Shown here: positions 6,401 through 9,141 of the stretch, piece after piece
Position numbering within the stretch: position 1 is the stretch's first letter
How the letters are laid out: the number at the start of each line of letters is the position of its first letter
Source: Lentisphaerota bacterium
Lineage (GTDB): Bacteria > Verrucomicrobiota > Kiritimatiellia > UBA8416 > JAFGIZ01
Assembly: GCA_016929365.1 (NCBI GenBank)
Contig: JAFGIZ010000292.1
Coordinates: 1 to 9,141, forward strand
Direction: 5' to 3'
DNA: 9,141 nt
Made by a program: the position numbers and the translations under genes
Notes under the pieces: model-generated
Seen by the model: the letters and a program-made list of their open reading frames with translations, nothing else
What the model was told of the DNA's origin: nothing
Database searches by the model: none

Positions 6401-7562
6401 CGGCCGCCCGGAGGCCGTGACGGCGTCGGCCGTGTCGCCGGAGGCGCTGCGTAAAGCCGAGACCACGCTGGCGGAAGCCCGACGGTGTCTTGAAGCCGGT
6501 CAGACCTGGCGGGGCCGCAACCTGCTCCTTCGCAGCGAGATGGTCAGCCTGTACGAAGCCCTCCAGACGTATCCGCCGGGCTTGATGCACCGTAAGGCGT
6601 ATGCGCTTCCCCCGGACGCGCTCACGCCCGCGCGGCTGTACGCGGGGTTGCGGAATCCCGGGGCCGCCGCACTGGTGGCGGGGTCGGACCTTGCGCCGGG
6701 TCTGGCGGAAACGCAGGTCCTGTTGCTCGGGCCCGGGCTCGCCACGCTGCATCTCGAAGTCCCGTTCAGCGGTCGCTACCGGATTAAATGCGCCTTTGCG
6801 ACCGGCCCGGGGCTCGGGATGCCGGTTCTGCTTCAGAACGGACGGGATGTCGCGCTTGTCGGCGATCGGCGCGGCACGAGCGGCGGGCTCGCGGTTTCGG
6901 CCCCCGTGGTCCTGGCCGGCGGCGGGCAAAGCCTGGACCTGGCAGCCGGGCCGGCCGAGCGGGCCGGCCTGCTGGGGCTCGCGCTGGAACCGGTATACCG
7001 GGATTTTACCGCCGCGGACGTTTATGCTATCGGCCCGTTCCCCGGCGTCGACGGCCCGCTGCGCCCGGAAGCGGTGACCGCCCTCCTGGAAACGCCGTAT
7101 GTTCCGGAAACAGAGATCGATTTCGGCAAACGGTATGAGCGCGGCGGTAAGACGCTGGCGTGGGTACGTCCGCAGGAAGGCGTTCAACCCACCGACAGCC
7201 GGGCCGCCCACTACATCTGCCTGTACAAGACCTTCGGCGAGATCAGCGCCGGGGGGAAAGGGACGATCTCCTACGCGTACACGGAGGTGGAGAGCCCCGA
7301 GGCGCGGCCGGCGCAGCTCAGCTTCGGCGCCGATTACTGGGCCAGTATCCGGGTAAACGGCGCCCTGGTCTTCCGGCCCGGCGACCGCCCCGGCGGTCCG
7401 CCGCAGAAAGGCGAATCACAGGTGCCGATTACCCTGCGCAAAGGGGTCAACGCAATACTCTTGAAAATCCACGCCGGCAGCAACGGGAACGGGTTCTGGT
7501 TATCCATCACCGACCCGGGAGACTTGCGGTACGGCGTGCCCGCGGCCGGCGGAAATGGATGA
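3468..7562 (+). CDS. Large exported multi-domain glycoside-hydrolase-like protein
   Basis: A 1364-residue protein. Residues 1-25 form a signal peptide (Arg5-Arg6, hydrophobic ACAVVMSVFMCAL, cleavage near AGA/A), so it is exported. Modules by eye: beta-sandwich, carbohydrate-binding-like (about 35-165, PRTGWYTLYVQG); Ig-like (168-264); second beta-sandwich (278-424, WFAYTLNLPETQADYVMRI); a TIM-barrel-like core (about 425-895); a small beta domain (883-945); a helical segment (963-1032); a beta-rich stretch; and a C-terminal PA14-like sandwich (1248-1352, FGADYWASIRVNG and then VPITLRKGVNAILLKI). The core has strands such as YGLNVIGDLHMYD (532-544) and a GH42/clan GH-A-like region: LLVEWAFDGW with Glu623, then WGYEDYTVNLFEQETGLEIP and WVDWRCRKIYAYHKRL. 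Glu623 is the best acid/base candidate, but the usual Asn-Glu pair is not present, so activity is uncertain. I cannot assign it to a CAZy family. The neighbouring GH116 gene supports a glycan-degrading role. High G+C, unlike the island before it. Confidence 0.75.
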   Translation: MAGVRRACAVVMSVFMCALQGQAGAATPPPLRIGKRAAEYEATTVNEAAVARVKKEGLLTKAGQATYRFDVPRTGWYTLYVQGAPWATDLSLDGRFLIHTPFESGVWEPGDALGPDGAWKPSPKGASKTLNLYLAEGSHELTFSRPYHPGLPYLRGFYLQPAADLSGRVRLTPDTDYLVFRRGEPFSATLLAGGSEKPETVIVRVREAEGGELVTEQRREVPAGTTNIQATLVLPTDTGGVFDVAVRDTAGKHVARTMQYCVVDTRKPEFPESLRTEPVEIIDAAAREPDYTRGPTRVVRTPAGAYRESGDIGRERGTQQASWFAYTLNLPETQADYVMRIAYPDDDRRGTAIVLAERNAHPMPAQGYSTGGVYPLSGAMQTQDFYFTARDRDPRVMFYNWNTGQRAACATITVHRIRGGFPALRYGPEGRMYGMYQEEPMRFLQNFGAKMGTDDALEWPNFKNTAERVGQRLNYAGINLWFPTIAVYGNMLWPGKAIPGYQIGILPPGPAARKEPLRKDVLRLMLLTAEKYGLNVIGDLHMYDVQLDERFAAEAGLDTGGRPGPWVTVSRTGEAGTRGPHRPYYSPLYPGVQDWTAEVFAELAGRYGNFPAFQGLRIRLLVEWAFDGWQCFRSLDWGYEDYTVNLFEQETGLEIPADPDDPGRFRKRYEWLVHNHYDAWVDWRCRKIYAYHKRLAGILTAANPDLKIHLKPPGSDVSVWREAGIDPSLYRDDPSFVLSVSRFYPDRDNRDPGQPVRSAEQREDDRAVAPLRAAACSRGDGTATALFFMTNHEGRYATAAELGYEPSSNSRVYPDATLNPPGIHYLQRFANGMADGNVTLLYDGSHGYVLGQPEYLRPFLREYRALPPIGMQQLGDTDPAALWYGTEGDNSWFYVANRAWYPVGAAITLNGQPRVERASTGARIETAGNRLSLELEPYAFRVFRNAPDSRPTAMELSVPSSAAENLRAQIGSVERLVSGRPEAVTASAVSPEALRKAETTLAEARRCLEAGQTWRGRNLLLRSEMVSLYEALQTYPPGLMHRKAYALPPDALTPARLYAGLRNPGAAALVAGSDLAPGLAETQVLLLGPGLATLHLEVPFSGRYRIKCAFATGPGLGMPVLLQNGRDVALVGDRRGTSGGLAVSAPVVLAGGGQSLDLAAGPAERAGLLGLALEPVYRDFTAADVYAIGPFPGVDGPLRPEAVTALLETPYVPETEIDFGKRYERGGKTLAWVRPQEGVQPTDSRAAHYICLYKTFGEISAGGKGTISYAYTEVESPEARPAQLSFGADYWASIRVNGALVFRPGDRPGGPPQKGESQVPITLRKGVNAILLKIHAGSNGNGFWLSITDPGDLRYGVPAAGGNG

Positions 7563-7732
7563 CGATTGCGTCTTCGGTGTGCGTCACGATTTCGATCGCC
7601 GTCATCGGACGCTTGACCGGAATGGTCACCTGGTCATAACAAGCGCCGCCCGGACGCCATACTCGAACCGGTTTCGCAACCGTCGTGGGCGTCTTCGGCC
7701 TGACCGGCGGAAACCGCAAACGGACGTTCGCC
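7563..7732. other. Convergent intergenic gap
   Basis: 170 bases between two genes that end toward each other. I find no Rho-independent terminator: the best stem (CGGTT 7669-7673 with AACCG 7678-7682) is only five pairs and has no T-run. A minus-strand frame from a TTG at 7719 runs through the gap and into the 3' end of the large gene (to 7507), but it has no Shine-Dalgarno and is not called. Confidence 0.5.
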
Positions 7733-9141
7733 TCAGGTCAACGCCAGCCGCAGCGTCTTGCCGCTTTCAATCGCCACGCCGGGATCAAAACATACCGTGG
7801 CTGCGCCGCCGCGGGCGCGCTCGAGGCGGCACGGAACCTTCCGCCCGCCCAGCCGGGCCTCCACGCGCCGGGTCCGCGCAGCCGGCGGGGCCAGCCGGCA
7901 TTCCCGCAACGGCAGGGTCCCGTAATCCACCCGGATCTCCGCCCGGAAGGCGGATGCGGCGTCCTTCTGGCGAAAGCGGCCCCATGCGGCCGCGACGCAG
8001 AAGAAGACATTGAAGTCACTGCGCGACACGCGCGGCGCGAACCCGATCCGCCCTTCGGGGGCGTGATATTCGAATCCGGACAGGGCCAGCAGCAAGGCCC
8101 AGCTCGCCATGGAGCGGGAGTAGTGATGCCCGCACTCGAACTCGTCCCAGGGGTTGCGCCGGCTGCCGTCGTGGCGGTCACGGCAGCCCTTGACAATCGC
8201 CAGGCCGGCGTCGACGAAGCCCGCGTAGATCAGGTGGCTGGCCGCCTGGTACTCGCAGCCGCACCAGACTTCGCTGGAAAACCAGAACGGGTACGGCGGC
8301 TCGTCGTTCCCGGGCCAGGTGCACAGCAGCAGGCCCGCTTCGCCGGGAAACGCAAAGGATCGCAACAGCGTCGCGTGGCCGTCCAGGTCGGCGCGCCAGT
8401 TGTGCCGGAAGATACTTTGCAGCGCTTTGCGCACGTGGGCGGGCTTGAACAGGTCGCCGAGCTGCAGCATCTCCGCGTACCACTGCCCGATAAGCTGATC
8501 GGTCAGGCAGCCGTTGCCGTACTGCCAGCGCGGCGTTTTCTCTCCCTTGACGAGATGGCGGCTCTTGTGGTCGGTGTGGGCGTTGGCGTCCGGGTTGATG
8601 ATCTGGCGGTACCACTTGCCGTTGAAAAGGCGGTCGTCCATCCACGCCTTCCCGGATTCGAAGATCCGGCGGTACGCGGCCGCGTTCCCGTTCTCGCCCA
8701 GGTAGCGCGCCATCTCCTCGGCCGCCCGCAGCGCGCCCAGGTACAGGGAACCCAGCATCGTATTCGGACCCCAGAACTCGTTGTCGTAGGTATTGTGCTG
8801 GACGCCTTCCATGACCCCGTCCCGGTCGGCGTCCCAGTAGCGCCAGGTGTATTCCAGCGCCTGCCTGCATTTCGGCCAGGTCCGGCGCAGCCAGGCGTCG
8901 TTGCCGCTGATCAGCCACTCGCGGTAAACCCGCATGACGCCGCCCAGCTGGCCGTCCGCGGCGGCATGGAAATCCGCCGTATGGCACGCCGTGCCCGGCG
9001 GCAGCGGCTGGCGGAAACACATGCGCCCGTTGCGGTCCATGTTCAGCTCGTACTGCTGGTCGCGCACCGAACGGGCCAGCGGCGGGAACAGGTAGGGCAG
9101 CGCCTGGGCGTAGTTCCAGACGTGCGTGCAGGTGCCGGGAC
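7733..9141 (-). CDS. GH116-family glucosidase / glucosylceramidase-like enzyme, C-terminal part (5' end outside window)
   Basis: The frame is open from the window edge to TGA at 7735-7733, showing about 468 residues of a family that usually has around 800. GH116 includes human GBA2 (non-lysosomal glucosylceramidase) and bacterial beta-glucosidases; the visible part is the (alpha/alpha)6 catalytic barrel. Diagnostic motifs in order: GTCTHVWNYAQALPYLFP at the very edge; ADGQLGGVMRVYREWLISG; DGVMEGVQHNTYDNEFWGP, whose Glu (codon 8807-8809) is probably the nucleophile; GCLTDQLIGQWYAEMLQLGD, whose Asp (codon 8498-8500) is probably the acid/base; and WDEFECGHHYSRSMASW (about 8101-8150). A short C-terminal beta-rich tail ends in SGKTLRLALT. 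Both candidate catalytic residues are present, so it should be active on a beta-glucosidic (or related) bond. The residue roles come from memory of the GBA2/TxGH116 work. The missing N-terminal domain prevents judging secretion. It converges on the large glycosidase-like gene. Confidence 0.88.
   Translation of the reverse strand, partial: PGTCTHVWNYAQALPYLFPPLARSVRDQQYELNMDRNGRMCFRQPLPPGTACHTADFHAAADGQLGGVMRVYREWLISGNDAWLRRTWPKCRQALEYTWRYWDADRDGVMEGVQHNTYDNEFWGPNTMLGSLYLGALRAAEEMARYLGENGNAAAYRRIFESGKAWMDDRLFNGKWYRQIINPDANAHTDHKSRHLVKGEKTPRWQYGNGCLTDQLIGQWYAEMLQLGDLFKPAHVRKALQSIFRHNWRADLDGHATLLRSFAFPGEAGLLLCTWPGNDEPPYPFWFSSEVWCGCEYQAASHLIYAGFVDAGLAIVKGCRDRHDGSRRNPWDEFECGHHYSRSMASWALLLALSGFEYHAPEGRIGFAPRVSRSDFNVFFCVAAAWGRFRQKDAASAFRAEIRVDYGTLPLRECRLAPPAARTRRVEARLGGRKVPCRLERARGGAATVCFDPGVAIESGKTLRLALT

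Noticed and set aside
5274..7211. Long 645-codon open frame on the minus strand opposite the large exported protein.
   Set aside because: It is a shadow frame typical of high-G+C coding sequence; the plus frame has a signal peptide, ribosome site and recognisable domains.
7507..7719. Minus-strand 70-codon frame in the convergent gap, with a stretch (VTIPVKRPMTAIEIVTH) that looks protein-like.
   Set aside because: It begins at TTG without a ribosome site, overlaps the 3' end of the large gene, and its third-position G+C is lower than in the neighbouring genes. The GH116 frame already ends properly upstream of it.

Overview
The window looks like a high-G+C bacterial chromosome fragment. It carries polysaccharide and sugar-derivative catabolism genes of the kind that are abundant in the Planctomycetota-Verrucomicrobiota-Lentisphaerota group and in Hydrogenedentota-type metagenome genomes: a Gfo/Idh/MocA oxidoreductase, a ThuA-domain protein, a probable uroporphyrinogen-decarboxylase-like fragment, a very large secreted multi-domain glycosidase-like protein and a GH116-type glucosidase. 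The taxonomic placement is inferred from gene content only.

Layout. (1) 1-1244, plus strand: a tight operon holding the C-terminus of a Gfo/Idh/MocA oxidoreductase, a complete ThuA-domain gene behind a strong ribosome binding site, and a 4-bp-overlapping third gene that seems cut short (URO-D-like N-terminus). (2) 1245 to about 3400: an accessory island of visibly lower G+C. It holds one intact AAA/DUF4143 ATPase, an orphan ribosome binding site plus start codon whose gene is missing, the N-terminal stub of a second DUF4143-type ATPase on the minus strand, and the N-terminal stub of an AAA-ATPase-like/PD-(D/E)XK protein on the minus strand. Between the stubs lies a complete 272-bp non-autonomous transposable element with Tn5/IS50-like ends and a perfect 8-bp target duplication. 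(3) 3468-7562, plus strand: a 1364-residue exported protein with beta-sandwich modules around a clan GH-A-like barrel. (4) 7733-9141, minus strand, convergent: the C-terminal part of a GH116-family glucosidase/glucosylceramidase-like enzyme that runs off the window.

How it fits together. The flanking genes make sense as one glycan-use neighbourhood. The exported multi-domain protein would attack or bind the glycan, the GH116 enzyme would release glucose-type residues, and the Gfo/Idh/MocA plus ThuA pair is the arrangement known for oxidising and processing keto-sugars. The island between them has no evident link to sugar metabolism and behaves as an insertion hotspot, apparently having broken the third gene of the first operon.

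The most notable discovery is the 272-bp foldback element at 2929-3200. Its 17-bp inverted ends closely resemble the Tn5 ends, it is flanked by the same 8 bases on both sides, and its two arms are diverged inverted copies of each other that encode similar short peptides.
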